Source: Corynebacterium ciconiae DSM 44920 (GTDB lineage: Bacteria; Actinomycetota; Actinomycetes; Mycobacteriales; Mycobacteriaceae). From it: a stretch of DNA of 64,000 bases. The stretch is taken from NCBI RefSeq assembly GCF_030440575.1, contig NZ_CP047189.1, positions 1,984,001-2,048,000 of the forward strand, read 5' to 3'. Under the pieces are notes generated by a model that was given only the letters and a program-made list of their open reading frames with translations, was not told the origin of the DNA and searched no databases. The position numbers were made by a program, and so were the translations under genes. Numbering within the stretch: position 1 is the first letter of the stretch; the number at the start of each line of letters is the position of its first letter. Shown here in pieces: positions 9,459-17,642 of the stretch.

Positions 9459-9686
9459 TTAGTTGATAAAGCCCACCGGGTGCGCGTGTGCGGAACCAAC
9501 TTCCACATATGCAATGGAGCTACCGCACACCACGTAGGTACGGCCCTTGTCATCGTCGAGAGTCAGCGAGCTCGGCTCTTCCGCCTCGAGCACCTTCTTC
9601 ACCTGTGCCAGCACCTGGTCTTGGGCGGTGTTGGTGGCGATCACGAGCTCGCGTGGGCTGTCGTTGAAACCGATCTTGATGTCCAT
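9459..9686 (-). CDS. DUF3107 family protein (Rv3208A/TB9.4-like)
   Basis: 75-residue cytosolic protein that begins MDIKIGFNDSPRELVI, the family's typical opening, and ends with YVEVGSAHAHPVGFIN. The function is unknown; the family is restricted to Actinobacteria and lies beside the DEAD-box helicase and DUF3152 genes, as here. ATG 9686 is preferred over the upstream start at 9719 because it matches the family N-terminus and follows AGAGGG at about 10 bases. It is divergent from the rhlE-like gene. The TetR gene found at this spot in M. tuberculosis (Rv3208) is absent. Confidence 0.85.
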   Translation of the reverse strand: MDIKIGFNDSPRELVIATNTAQDQVLAQVKKVLEAEEPSSLTLDDDKGRTYVVCGSSIAYVEVGSAHAHPVGFIN

Positions 9687-9863
9687 GAAGTGATGCCCTC
9701 TTTTCTCTATCTGTGCCATTCGCGCGGCACCTGCCTAGGCTACCGCGCCGGCGCGTATGAGCAACGATTATCGTCTCACATGCGCGGCCAGGAGGGTAGC
9801 TGCCTGCACTGCGCACTGAGGCATTCTCCAATACTAGTGGCAGGCCAGTTAGTATCTATAGAT

Positions 9864-11414
9864 GTGTCTGACCAAGGATCCTCCACCGCTCACGATCAGC
9901 CTCGCTCTGCCCGCTCGAGGCATTCTCGACGCCGCGTACGCCGCGTAACCACCCGCCAGCGCCCAGCCGAGTCCCCGCAGCCGACTCAATCGGCACCACC
10001 CGAGGACACTCAGGCCCATGCCTCGGCCTCGGCTGCAGCGGCCGGCTCCTCGGCGTCGACCAGCACGCCCACCCCGCAGGGTTCGAGCACTCCCACCTTC
10101 GCCGAGCTGGGTGTAGCCGTAGAGATTGTTGAGGCCTTGGCAGCCAAGGGCATCACCCATACCTTCGCCATCCAGGAACTCACCTTGCCCTTGGCTCTTG
10201 ATGGCGCCGACATCATCGGCCAGGCGCGCACGGGCATGGGCAAAACCTTGGGCTTCGGCGTGCCGGTGCTGGATCGCGTCTTCGATGCCGCCGACGTGGC
10301 TGAGCTCGATGGCACCCCACGCGCGCTGATCGTGTGCCCCACCCGCGAGTTGGCGGTGCAGGTGAGCGAGGATCTCATCAGCGCCGCCGCGAAACTGCCG
10401 GTACGGGTGACAGCCATTTATGGTGGCACTCCTTATGAGGATCAGATCTCCGCGCTCGAGCGCGGTGTGGACGTGGTGGTGGGCACTCCCGGCAGGCTCA
10501 TGGACCTTGCCCAGCGCCAGGCGCTGCGGCTGGATCAGGTGGCTATCTTGGTGCTCGACGAGGCCGATGAAATGCTCGATCTAGGGTTTCTACCTGACAT
10601 CGAAAAGCTCATGTCCATGCTCACCCATGCGCATCAAACCATGCTGTTTTCGGCCACCATGCCCGGCCCTATCGTCACCTTGGCGCGTGGTTTCTTGCAC
10701 AAGCCGGTACATATTCGTGCCGAGTCAGCGGAGTCCTCGCAGACCCACTCCTCTACCCGCCAAGTGGTGATGCAGGCGCACCAGATGGACAAAACCGCCA
10801 TCATCTCCCGCATCCTCCAGGCTCCCGGCCGAGGTCGCACCATCATCTTCACCCGCACCAAGCGCTCCTCGGCGATGCTGGCGGAAAACCTCGCCGCCCA
10901 CGGCTTCTCGGTGGGGGCGGTGCACGGCGATATGGGGCAATCTGCGCGCGAGCGTTCGCTCAGCGCCTTCCGCGAGGGCCGCATCACGATTCTGGTTGCC
11001 ACCGACGTGGCGGCCCGCGGTATCGATATCGACGATGTCACGCACGTCATCAATTACCAGACCCCAGATGATCCGATGACCTATGTGCACCGTATTGGTC
11101 GCACCGGCCGCGCCGGACACACCGGCATCGCGGTGACTCTGGTGGGCTACGACGAGGTACACAAGTGGGCGCTCATTAATGATGAGCTCAAGCTCGATAC
11201 GCCCGAGCCTCCGCAGTGGTTTTCTACCTCGCCGGAGCTCTTTGAGGCCCTCGACATTCCGGAGGGTGCCACCGATTCCATCGGCGATGCCCGTCCGGTC
11301 TTTGGTGGCGGGGCCTCCAGCGTGCGCAACCGCGGTGGCCGAAAGCGGGGCTCGTCTCATAACCGCGACCGTGGTTCCCACCAGGGTCGCGGTGGCCGCG
11401 GCCGCCGGAACTAG
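9864..11414 (+). CDS. rhlE: DEAD-box RNA helicase (RhlE/DeaD type)
   Basis: ATP-dependent RNA helicase for mRNA decay, ribosome assembly or cold adaptation. Seen in order: a low-complexity Ser/Thr/Pro/Ala N-terminus (about 70 residues), the phenylalanine/Q-motif (TFAELGV...FAIQELTLP), Walker A ARTGMGKT, motif Ia PTRELAVQ, DEAD in VLDEADEMLDLGF, SAT in FSATMP, and HRIGRTGRAG near the end of the second RecA domain. The C-terminal tail is Arg/Gly-rich (RGGRKRGSS, GRGGRGRRN), a typical RNA-binding tail. GTG 9864 is chosen because coding character starts there and the TATCTA at 9853-9858 would give a leaderless mRNA; the reading frame is open far upstream, but only as antisense to neighbouring genes. 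Confidence 0.9.
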   Translation: MSDQGSSTAHDQPRSARSRHSRRRVRRVTTRQRPAESPQPTQSAPPEDTQAHASASAAAAGSSASTSTPTPQGSSTPTFAELGVAVEIVEALAAKGITHTFAIQELTLPLALDGADIIGQARTGMGKTLGFGVPVLDRVFDAADVAELDGTPRALIVCPTRELAVQVSEDLISAAAKLPVRVTAIYGGTPYEDQISALERGVDVVVGTPGRLMDLAQRQALRLDQVAILVLDEADEMLDLGFLPDIEKLMSMLTHAHQTMLFSATMPGPIVTLARGFLHKPVHIRAESAESSQTHSSTRQVVMQAHQMDKTAIISRILQAPGRGRTIIFTRTKRSSAMLAENLAAHGFSVGAVHGDMGQSARERSLSAFREGRITILVATDVAARGIDIDDVTHVINYQTPDDPMTYVHRIGRTGRAGHTGIAVTLVGYDEVHKWALINDELKLDTPEPPQWFSTSPELFEALDIPEGATDSIGDARPVFGGGASSVRNRGGRKRGSSHNRDRGSHQGRGGRGRRN

Positions 11415-11442
11415 AAAGTGACATTCTCTTCTTTCCTCGCCT

Positions 11443-12747
11443 ATGACTTCACGTGACAGCGTGGCGGCCGACTCCGCCTCTTCCACCCGTCGCCGCGGTG
11501 TTGGCCCCGCCGGCACCGCCGGCTGGGCTGTGCTGGTGCTTGTAGTGGTGCTCATCTGCGTGCTCACTTTCATCAGTGCTCCAGCGCGCCATGCGCATCT
11601 ACACAGCACTATCGGCCCCGATCAACAGCCCCCGGCGGTGCCGGACACTGTGACCTCGTTTCCACAGTCGCTACACAAGCAGTGGAGTATCGCTGCCGGG
11701 TCCCCGCTACACGAGGACGACACCTATGTGGTGGACGGTCTGGTGATTGCCGCGGAGGAGCATCGGGTCTATGCCTTCGACCCCGCTACTGAATCCGAGC
11801 GTTGGTCCTATGAACGCAGTGACGCCACGGTGTGTGCCCTGTCGGTTGCCTTCGCTCAGGTGATGGTGTCTTTTTCCACTGGTTTTGGTTGCGGTGAAAC
11901 GACCGCGATCGATGCCGATACGGGGCGCTATAAGGCCACCCGTTCGGTACTCACCGCAGAGCCGGTGCACTCTGTGCGCTCGAATGACGCCGCAGGTGTG
12001 TACAACGATGAGTTGGTGGTGTTATGGCGCTCGGATTTGGTGCGCACCATCCAGGTGGGCACGGACCCCGCCCCGCAAGAGCGCGAGCAGCTCGGCACGG
12101 AGTATTGCCGTATTGGCTCAGCCCTGACGCGGCTCAGCTCCCTGGCATTGGTGGATGTGTGCGCCCCGGGCGAGGCGGATAACGAGACTGGCCAGCTGCT
12201 GGCACGGCTGCATTTTTTCGACCGTAATCCCGAGGATTCGCGAAAACCAGAGCCAGAAGAGACTATCGAGTTAGAGCAGCCGGACGCACAGTTGCTGGCT
12301 ATCGCCAAGGAGGCTGCGGCGGTCTACTACCCACCGCTTGAGCCGGGGGCACAGGGCCGCATTGTTTCCTATGGTCACGATGGCTCGGTTCTGAGTGAGC
12401 GCAGTGTGCCGGCGCTGTCCGATCCCCACGATCTCATCCACGCCGATCTGCCGCATCACGTCACGGTGCACACCGATCGCGGTCTTATTCTCTTCCACCC
12501 CACCACCCTCGCGGTCGAGCACATCTTCGCCGATGCCATTGGCTCAGGTGTGGCGCTGGGCAGCGATGCGGTGGCCTATCCGGTCCGCGATGGCCTTGCC
12601 CTAGCCGAGTGGGGTTCGGGCGAGCGCATCGGGCATGTTCGCGCTTCCATCGATGATGGCGCCGATTCCACCCCCATCAACCTGCGCTTGGCTGGGGACA
12701 CCATCATCGCCAAGCAGGGTTCGACGATCACAGGGTGGCGTCGATAA
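11443..12747 (+). CDS. Membrane-anchored beta-propeller-like protein (Rv3212-like)
   Basis: 434 residues: a short cytosolic head, one membrane helix (GWAVLVLVVVLICVLTFISA, about residues 24-43), then a large extracytoplasmic part with repeated blade-like segments such as VYAFDPATESERWSYERSD and the pattern ALAEWGSGERIGHV, resembling PQQ-type propellers. The function is unknown; in M. tuberculosis the matching gene (Rv3212) also follows rhlE. It starts 28 bases after rhlE and is probably cotranscribed with it. No ribosome site is obvious before ATG 11443. Its stop codon (12745-12747) is embedded in a perfect palindrome. Confidence 0.75.
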   Translation: MTSRDSVAADSASSTRRRGVGPAGTAGWAVLVLVVVLICVLTFISAPARHAHLHSTIGPDQQPPAVPDTVTSFPQSLHKQWSIAAGSPLHEDDTYVVDGLVIAAEEHRVYAFDPATESERWSYERSDATVCALSVAFAQVMVSFSTGFGCGETTAIDADTGRYKATRSVLTAEPVHSVRSNDAAGVYNDELVVLWRSDLVRTIQVGTDPAPQEREQLGTEYCRIGSALTRLSSLALVDVCAPGEADNETGQLLARLHFFDRNPEDSRKPEPEETIELEQPDAQLLAIAKEAAAVYYPPLEPGAQGRIVSYGHDGSVLSERSVPALSDPHDLIHADLPHHVTVHTDRGLILFHPTTLAVEHIFADAIGSGVALGSDAVAYPVRDGLALAEWGSGERIGHVRASIDDGADSTPINLRLAGDTIIAKQGSTITGWRR

Positions 12748-12767
12748 GCGCTTATCGACGCCACCCT
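12732..12767 (+). terminator. 36-bp perfect palindrome at the end of the Rv3212-like gene
   Basis: 12732-12749 is the exact reverse complement of 12750-12767, centred on CG. In RNA this gives a 17-bp stem with almost no loop. It contains the stop codon of the upstream gene and two head-to-head copies of the 14-mer GGCGTCGATAAGCG (12737-12750 and, reversed, 12749-12762). It lies between convergent genes, so a bidirectional terminator is likely, but no U-tract follows. Confidence 0.6.
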
Positions 12768-12785
12768 GGCGGCCCGAATTCCCCG

Positions 12786-13256
12786 CTAGTACTGCGATGC
12801 AGCCCAGCGCACCGCTACCCCATTAAAGAGCAGGCCTAGGCCGATGAATCCTACGATTCCCACCGCGATGGCGAGTGGGGTGTGCCCGCCGCCGTGGATA
12901 TAGAAGGCAATGGGGATGAGCAGCATGTTGAGCATGAGGATGGGGGCTCGGCCCCAGCGCTTACCGCGCGCGAGCACGATGGCGGCGGCGAACACCGCGC
13001 CGAAGAAGATGAGAAAGACCACGCCCGTGCCGAAACCAAGCAGATCGGCGCGGAGTTCGTCTTCGAAGACCGCAGAGTCATCCCGGTAGCCGAGCACGTC
13101 ACGGATGATGAGAAAAAGCCCGTATCCGATGCCGGCGAGCCCCTCGATTCCGCCGAGTATCGCCGCCCACCGAATGGGGGCAGGCACGGCCGCCTCAGGG
13201 GCCTGCTCTGTGCGCGTAGTCGGACGAGGGCGTGGGGATTTATCTGCTCTGCTCAC
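12786..13256 (-). CDS. Four-helix integral membrane protein, unknown function
   Basis: 156 residues with a basic/Pro-rich cytosolic head (about 25 residues) and four predicted membrane segments: WAAILGGIEGLAGIGYGLFL, GTGVVFLIFFGAVFAAAIVL, APILMLNMLLIPIAFYI and PLAIAVGIVGFIGLGLLFNG. I do not recognise a family; small multispanning proteins like this are common in corynebacteria. GTG 13256 is the start. It is convergent with the Rv3212-like gene and divergent from the lipid kinase gene, with about 100 bases between their starts. Confidence 0.7.
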   Translation of the reverse strand: MSRADKSPRPRPTTRTEQAPEAAVPAPIRWAAILGGIEGLAGIGYGLFLIIRDVLGYRDDSAVFEDELRADLLGFGTGVVFLIFFGAVFAAAIVLARGKRWGRAPILMLNMLLIPIAFYIHGGGHTPLAIAVGIVGFIGLGLLFNGVAVRWAASQY

Positions 13257-13340
13257 AAAGCATCAGTTTATACCCAGCCCTTGCGGCTTCCCGAGACGTC
13301 CCGCTGCTGCACCACGCACGATGCGGTGGGGGAAATCCTT

Positions 13341-13346
13341 TACACT
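13341..13346 (+). promoter_or_regulatory. -10 box of the lipid kinase gene (leaderless)
   Basis: TACACT fits corynebacterial TANANT and ends 8 bases before GTG 13355, with no ribosome site between, so transcription probably starts at or beside the start codon. Confidence 0.5.
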
Positions 13347-13354
13347 GGGGAATC

Positions 13355-14377
13355 GTGCGAAGCCTACTTTTGATGAACCCGAACTCCACGAGCGTCAGCC
13401 ATGCCATTGTCCGCGAGGTTGTGAGCGCGCTCGCGCCTGTGACGTCCATCAAGGCTGTCCATACGGCCTATCCGCAGCATGCGGAAGAGATCTGCGCCGG
13501 GCTGCGGCGTGAGGATTATGACGCCATCATTGTTCTCGGTGGCGATGGCACCGTGGGTGAGGTTATTAATGGCCTGCTCGGCAAGGACATTGATGCCCGC
13601 CCAGACGCAGATGTACTGCCACGGCTGGTGATTATTCCTACCGGCTCGGCCAATGTCTACGCCCGGGCCCTCGGATTGCCCAATGATCCGGCGGAGGCCG
13701 CCGCCGAGATCGCCGAGTTGCTGCGAGCCGAAGCGGTGCGGCGACTGCCGCTTGCCATGGCCCACAATGTGGGTTCGGCCGATAGCGATGCGCAGGATGA
13801 TCAGTCCCGGCGCTGGCTGTGCGTGAACCTAGGCATCGGCATTGACGCCGCGGTGATCCACTCGATGGAGCAGGCTCGCAAGCGCGGCATGTCCGCCACT
13901 CCCGGCAAATACGCCCTCATCGCGGCCCGGGCGTGGCGCCGTCTGCGGGCGCATCCGCCGCACATCTCCTTCACCGCGGAAACCGCGAGCGGGGTACGCG
14001 AGGAAAAGAATCTGCCCTTGGTGGTGGTGTCTAATACGAACCCGTGGACATTCGCCGGCCCAGTTCCGGTTGTGACCAACCCCGATGCCCGAACGGAAGG
14101 TGGGCTGTCTATATTCGCCCTCACCAGCGGCGAAGGCCCCGGAGGTTTGGCCGCCCTGATGAAAACTGTGGGATCTAATGTCCGGTTCTGGTCCGCTTTG
14201 CCTGTGGATACCGGAGAAATCCAAGTTGACGATATCAACGCTCTTACACTCACCCTCACAGAGAAGACGAAGTGGCAGCTAGACGGCGAATTCATGGGCG
14301 AGACAGATCGTATCGATATCGTTTCTGTCCCCGAAGTCATCGACGTGATTGCCCCTGAAGGCCCTCAATTAATGTGA
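13355..14377 (+). CDS. Diacylglycerol kinase family lipid kinase
   Basis: 340 residues. It begins VRSLLLMNPNSTS, the family's N-terminal strand and NPxS/T loop, and carries the nucleotide-binding IIVLGGDGTVGEVINGLL (about residues 61-78) and PTGSANVYARALGLP. The family phosphorylates diacylglycerol or related lipids with ATP at the membrane; here the likely role is lipid turnover or phosphoglycolipid synthesis (inference). GTG 13355 is chosen over upstream starts because the family N-terminus begins there and a TANANT box sits 8 bases upstream. The stop codon overlaps a GlxR-like palindrome that may serve the next gene, whiB1. Confidence 0.85.
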   Translation: MRSLLLMNPNSTSVSHAIVREVVSALAPVTSIKAVHTAYPQHAEEICAGLRREDYDAIIVLGGDGTVGEVINGLLGKDIDARPDADVLPRLVIIPTGSANVYARALGLPNDPAEAAAEIAELLRAEAVRRLPLAMAHNVGSADSDAQDDQSRRWLCVNLGIGIDAAVIHSMEQARKRGMSATPGKYALIAARAWRRLRAHPPHISFTAETASGVREEKNLPLVVVSNTNPWTFAGPVPVVTNPDARTEGGLSIFALTSGEGPGGLAALMKTVGSNVRFWSALPVDTGEIQVDDINALTLTLTEKTKWQLDGEFMGETDRIDIVSVPEVIDVIAPEGPQLM

Positions 14378-14388
14378 GATATTGCACA
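14373..14388 (+). promoter_or_regulatory. GlxR/CRP-like operator upstream of whiB1
   Basis: TGTGAGATATTGCACA matches the GlxR/CRP consensus TGTGAN6TCACA except for one base in the right arm. It overlaps the stop of the lipid kinase gene, about 370 bases before whiB1. In M. tuberculosis the whiB1 promoter is controlled by CRP (known); a similar role here is inferred, and the long distance is a weakness. Confidence 0.45.
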
Positions 14389-14755
14389 TTTTTGCGCGAA
14401 ACTCTAGCCAAGCGGACATACTCGTGCAAGAATTCACCTCAGCGAAGGCAAAGAAAGCAGAACCCTTTGCCACACTTCGGTAGAAGCAGAGCTTAACCAC
14501 ACGTTAAACCCGCAGCTGAGACGGAACGCTTGAGCGGCGGGCGTTATTTTTTCTCCTCTCTGGCTTCTCTGCGGCTAGCATGCACGGGCCCACCTTGAGT
14601 GGTGTTGCCCGCCAGCTGTGCGGCCCTGGGATGTTCAGATCAGTGATAAACCAACGCCCCGCGAAGCTTCCTCCCTGCACCCCTCTGTTTGTGTCCGGAG
14701 TCTTGTTATCACCACATAGATGCACAGAAACTTTTTGCTTATTTAAGGAGTACAC
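14378..14755 (+). other. whiB1 upstream region (378 bases)
   Basis: No gene is supported here. It holds most of the GlxR-like site and a long, AT-richer leader before whiB1, ending in a strong AAGGAG 5 bases from the ATG. Short inverted repeats occur (for example around 14605-14640), but I cannot assign a structured RNA. Confidence 0.5.
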
Positions 14756-15019
14756 ATGGACTGGCGCCACAATGCCGTTTGCCGCGACGAGGACCCCGAG
14801 CTCTTCTTCCCTGTAGGAAATTCCGGCCCTGCCCTCGCTCAAATCGCCCGGGCGAAGCTCGTGTGCAACCGCTGCCCTGTGACGAACCAGTGCCTGAAGT
14901 GGGCCCTCGAGTCCGGCCAGGATGCCGGCGTATGGGGCGGCATGAGCGAGGACGAGCGCCGCGCGCTGAAGCGTCGCAATAAGGCTTTGGCTCGCCAGCG
15001 CTCCCGCGCCACCGTCTAG
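14756..15019 (+). CDS. whiB1: WhiB1-type iron-sulphur transcription factor
   Basis: 87-residue Wbl protein. Four cysteines C9, C37, C40 and C46 hold a [4Fe-4S] cluster; GVWGG and the basic RRALKRRNKALARQRSR tail follow, as in WhiB1. WhiB1 is essential and NO-sensitive in mycobacteria and binds the primary sigma factor; C. glutamicum WhcE is, from memory, the related protein. AAGGAG stands 5 bases before ATG 14756. The neighbours (rshA-sigH downstream, bL37 adjacent) match other mycolata. It is probably controlled by GlxR through the upstream site (inference). Confidence 0.93.
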   Translation: MDWRHNAVCRDEDPELFFPVGNSGPALAQIARAKLVCNRCPVTNQCLKWALESGQDAGVWGGMSEDERRALKRRNKALARQRSRATV

Positions 15020-15135
15020 GACCTGTCTCCTCTCGCCCACCCTCGAGGTGAATTGTTTTCGCCTTTGTTGAGGCGATACACTGGGCACTCAAACTTTAGT
15101 TTCATTCTTCACCCACCTCTAGGAAGGAGACCACT

Positions 15136-15210
15136 ATGAGCAAGCGTGGTCGCAAGCGTAAGGACCGTCGCAAGAAGGGCGCTAACCACGGTAAGCGCCC
15201 CAACGCCTAA
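15136..15210 (+). CDS. 50S ribosomal protein bL37 (24 residues)
   Basis: A very short, extremely basic ORF, starting MSKRGRKRKDRRKKGAN and ending HGKRPNA, preceded by AGGAAGGAG at 7 bases. It fits the actinobacterial protein bL37, recognised in mycobacterial 70S ribosome structures, which is also about 24 residues with an ANHGKRPNA end and is encoded beside whiB1. It is followed within 35 bases by a strong terminator, so it forms a compact unit with or after whiB1. Its size makes automated callers miss it. Confidence 0.85.
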   Translation: MSKRGRKRKDRRKKGANHGKRPNA

Positions 15211-15242
15211 GCCAGCACCGGCCTAGGCCATCGAGCAAAGAC

Positions 15243-15285
15243 AAAACCCAGCCTGACTCTCACATCCGAGTCACGCTGGGTTTTT
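15243..15285 (+). terminator. Rho-independent terminator after bL37
   Basis: AAAACCCAGC (15243-15252) pairs with GCTGGGTTTT (15275-15284), and an inner GACTC/GAGTC extends the stem; a T-run follows. The A-rich left side makes it able to work from both strands, so it also serves rshA. Confidence 0.85.
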
Positions 15286-15307
15286 CCTTATTCACCACTT
15301 GCAGCGG

Positions 15308-15574
15308 TTAGCCGATGGTCCACTCCACCCGCATCTTAAAGCGGATGGTTTCTCGCAGATGAGTGGGCGCCTTCTGGCAGCAGCACCGCCTAAGCAGCTC
15401 CTTGACCTGCTCCTCTACTCCTAGCCGCTCGAAGCATTCGGGGCAGGCCTCGACATGCCGCCGCAGTCGCTCACGCTCGCCCGGGGTGCAATCCCCGTCG
15501 AGCAGCCGCGCGAGAGAGGCGTAGGCGCGCTCGCAACTTTCAGAGCATTCGTGCTTGCGTCCGCAGTCTCTCAT
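15308..15574 (-). CDS. rshA: Zinc anti-sigma factor RshA
   Basis: 88-residue ZAS-family anti-sigma factor that holds SigH inactive until thiol oxidation. The hallmark HxxxCxxC is H40-V-E-A-C44-P-E-C47; further cysteines stand in the N-terminal [11 protein letters not shown] and the C-terminal RRCCCQK, typical of RshA. Its ATG overlaps the sigH stop (ATGA), so the pair is translationally coupled, as elsewhere in corynebacteria and mycobacteria. Confidence 0.93.
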   Translation of the reverse strand: MRDCGRKHECSESCERAYASLARLLDGDCTPGERERLRRHVEACPECFERLGVEEQVKELLRRCCCQKAPTHLRETIRFKMRVEWTIG

Positions 15575-16239
15575 TGGCTCACCTTCCGCGTCGTCGTGGC
15601 CGTCTGGGTTGTGTGAGTTTCACTATCTACGCCGATACCATGATCGGCCGCTACTTCCTTCAACGCATCACGCAGCTGTCTTCTTCCCCGATGCAGCCGG
15701 CTCATCACCGTTCCGAGGGGAGTGCCCATGATCTCCGCGATCTCTTTATAGGCCAGTCCTTCTACATCGGCGTAGTAGACCACCATGCGGTAATCCTCGC
15801 TCAGCTGATTCATCGCGTCTGCGATCTGCGTGTTCGGCAGCAGCTTCAACGCCTCCACCTCGGCAGATTCCAGCCCAGTGGAATCGTGAGTGGAGGTGCT
15901 CATCAGCTGATGATCGGTAATTTCCTCGGTAGGCATCTGCTGCGGATGGCGCTGCTTCTTGCGATAGCTGTTGATGTAGGTGTTCGTCATGATCCGGTAC
16001 AGCCACGCCTTGAGGTTGGTCCCCGGGGTGAAAGAGGAGAAGGCCTGATAGGCCTTGAAATAGGTTTCCTGCACGAGGTCCTCTGCATCTGCCGGGTTGC
16101 GCGTCATGCGCAGCGCGCCGCCATAAAGCTGGTCCAGCAGCGGCAGCGCATCCTCCTCGAAGCGCTTTTCGAGGCTGCGCTGATCCTCGCCCGCATGCGC
16201 CCGGCCCGTGGCCTGTGCGTTGTCAGGTGTTGTCGCCAT
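15571..16239 (-). CDS. sigH: ECF sigma factor SigH
   Basis: 222-residue group 4 sigma factor for heat and disulphide stress (thioredoxin, mycothiol and protease genes). Region 2 reads [20 protein letters not shown] with [20 protein letters not shown]; region 4 has [19 protein letters not shown] then [13 protein letters not shown]. The N-terminus has about 25 extra polar residues and the C-terminus is Thr-rich. ATG 16239 starts 2 bases after the stop of the MntR-type gene and overlaps rshA by 4 bases, so mntR-sigH-rshA form one operon. Confidence 0.94.
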   Translation of the reverse strand: MATTPDNAQATGRAHAGEDQRSLEKRFEEDALPLLDQLYGGALRMTRNPADAEDLVQETYFKAYQAFSSFTPGTNLKAWLYRIMTNTYINSYRKKQRHPQQMPTEEITDHQLMSTSTHDSTGLESAEVEALKLLPNTQIADAMNQLSEDYRMVVYYADVEGLAYKEIAEIMGTPLGTVMSRLHRGRRQLRDALKEVAADHGIGVDSETHTTQTATTTRKVSQ

Positions 16240-16241
16240 GC

Positions 16242-17003
16242 TTATTCCTGTGGCTCCTGCCTTAAATCGCGTTGTGCGCCTAGCGTTGTATCGTCTTTCA
16301 TTCTAGGATCCGCCACATCCACGCAGCGCACCGCCTCCTCATTGAGCAGCACCGGCTCCGATGCCCATGCACCATCGGCCTGGCGTACATACAGCGCCAC
16401 CATGCCGGCGAAGGGCGGTTCACCTACGCGAATCTCGGCACCCGGCACGATCGCGTGCTCGCGCAGGTAGCGCAGAATATCCACGCTGTGATCGTGAATC
16501 CGCTCAACCACCGTGTGCTCGCCGGTGGCGATGGCCCTGAGCGTGAACCCGCCCACCGTGTCGATCTCTCCGCTGGCACTGGGAATGGGATCGCCGTGGG
16601 GGTCGCGACTGGGGAAGCCGAGGAAGGTGTCGAGCCGGTCGAGCAGCCGATCAGAGATGGCGTGTTCGAGCATCTCCGCCTCCTCGTGCACCTCGTCCCA
16701 GCCATAATTCAGCGCCTCGACGAGGAAGGTTTCCACCAGCCGGTGGCGTCTCACCATCGCAAGCGCCAGCTGCCGTCCCTTCTCGGTGAGAGTGATGCCG
16801 TGATAGGGCTCGCGGTGGATATAGCCGTTGAGGGCTAGCTTCTTCACAGCCTCCGAGGCGGTAGGAGCCTTTTGCTCCATCGTGGTGGCGATCTCCTTCA
16901 ACGAGGCTGGGGCATGCGTGCGCTCACAAATATCGAAAATGTTTTTCAAATAATCTTGAGTGCGCACAGGCAGATCGGTGATGGGCGGTACGGGCGTATC
17001 CAT
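16242..17003 (-). CDS. mntR: DtxR-family regulator, MntR type
   Basis: 253 residues: winged helix (1-75), DtxR-type dimerisation and metal domain (75-145), C-terminal SH3/FeoA-like domain (about 160-235). Metal ligands of the family are seen at H87, E91, H106, E113 and H114. Two positions that define metal choice are Asp17 (Met10 in DtxR, Asp8 in MntR) and Glu110 (Cys102 in DtxR, Glu99 in MntR), so I read it as a manganese sensor rather than an iron sensor (inference from residues). It is divergent from ybaK across 67 bases and lies 2 bases ahead of sigH, so metal signals may feed into sigH transcription. Confidence 0.8.
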   Translation of the reverse strand: MDTPVPPITDLPVRTQDYLKNIFDICERTHAPASLKEIATTMEQKAPTASEAVKKLALNGYIHREPYHGITLTEKGRQLALAMVRRHRLVETFLVEALNYGWDEVHEEAEMLEHAISDRLLDRLDTFLGFPSRDPHGDPIPSASGEIDTVGGFTLRAIATGEHTVVERIHDHSVDILRYLREHAIVPGAEIRVGEPPFAGMVALYVRQADGAWASEPVLLNEEAVRCVDVADPRMKDDTTLGAQRDLRQEPQE

Positions 17004-17070
17004 AGTCTCTAACCCTAATGCCCAGCGGCTCGTTCGCCATGTTTATGCAGCGCTATAGTGAGACGTCGTT

Positions 17071-17601
17071 ATGGCAAAGAAGAAGAACAGGCCCACCTCC
17101 GGCGCCGCCACGCCCGCCGTGGCTACCCTCAAGGCCGCCGGGGTTGACTATCGCGTACACGAGTTCGACCCCGGCTCTGATCACTTTGGGCAACATGCAG
17201 CTCAGGCCCTCAGCGCCGCGCAAGGGGCCGAGGCATCGGCCATCTTCAAAACTCTGGTGGTGGATCTCAGCGCCGGCCGCGGTCCGCGTCGCATGCTTGC
17301 GGTATGTTGCGTTCCCGTCACCGGCTCGCTGTCTCTCAAGAAAGCCGCCCAGGCTTTTGGGGTGGCCAAGGTGAGTATGGCCGATCCCCACGATGCCGAA
17401 AAGTCCTCCGGATACATCACGGGCGGAATCTCCCCGCTGGGGCAGAAAAAGCCACTACCCACGCGTATCGACGCCACCGCTACCTCCCACCCCACCATCT
17501 ACGTCTCCGGGGGCAAGCGGGGGCTGGATATCCAACTCAGCCCCCACGATCTAGCCACCGTGGTAGGCGCGGAATTCAGTGACCTTGCCGCCTCCTCCTA
17601 G
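17071..17601 (+). CDS. ybaK: Cys-tRNA(Pro) deacylase YbaK/EbsC
   Basis: 176 residues of the YbaK fold, which hydrolyses Cys-tRNA(Pro) mischarged by prolyl-tRNA synthetase. The typical opening TPAVATLKAAGVDYRVHEFD, the catalytic-lysine region ASAIFKTLVVD, SLKKAAQAFG and the late GGISPLGQKKPLPTRID are present. A TATAGT box at 17054-17059 lies 11 bases before the ATG, so the leader is only a few bases long. It is divergent from the MntR-type gene and convergent with the SRAP gene. Confidence 0.9.
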   Translation: MAKKKNRPTSGAATPAVATLKAAGVDYRVHEFDPGSDHFGQHAAQALSAAQGAEASAIFKTLVVDLSAGRGPRRMLAVCCVPVTGSLSLKKAAQAFGVAKVSMADPHDAEKSSGYITGGISPLGQKKPLPTRIDATATSHPTIYVSGGKRGLDIQLSPHDLATVVGAEFSDLAASS

Positions 17602-17642
17602 CTGATGTCGGCAGGTGAAGGTGAGCGTCGAAAAGCGCACCC

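Noticed and set aside
8340..9863. Upstream part of the long open frame ending in the DEAD-box helicase
   Set aside because: It is antisense to the DUF3152 and DUF3107 genes; helicase-like sequence starts only after GTG 9864.
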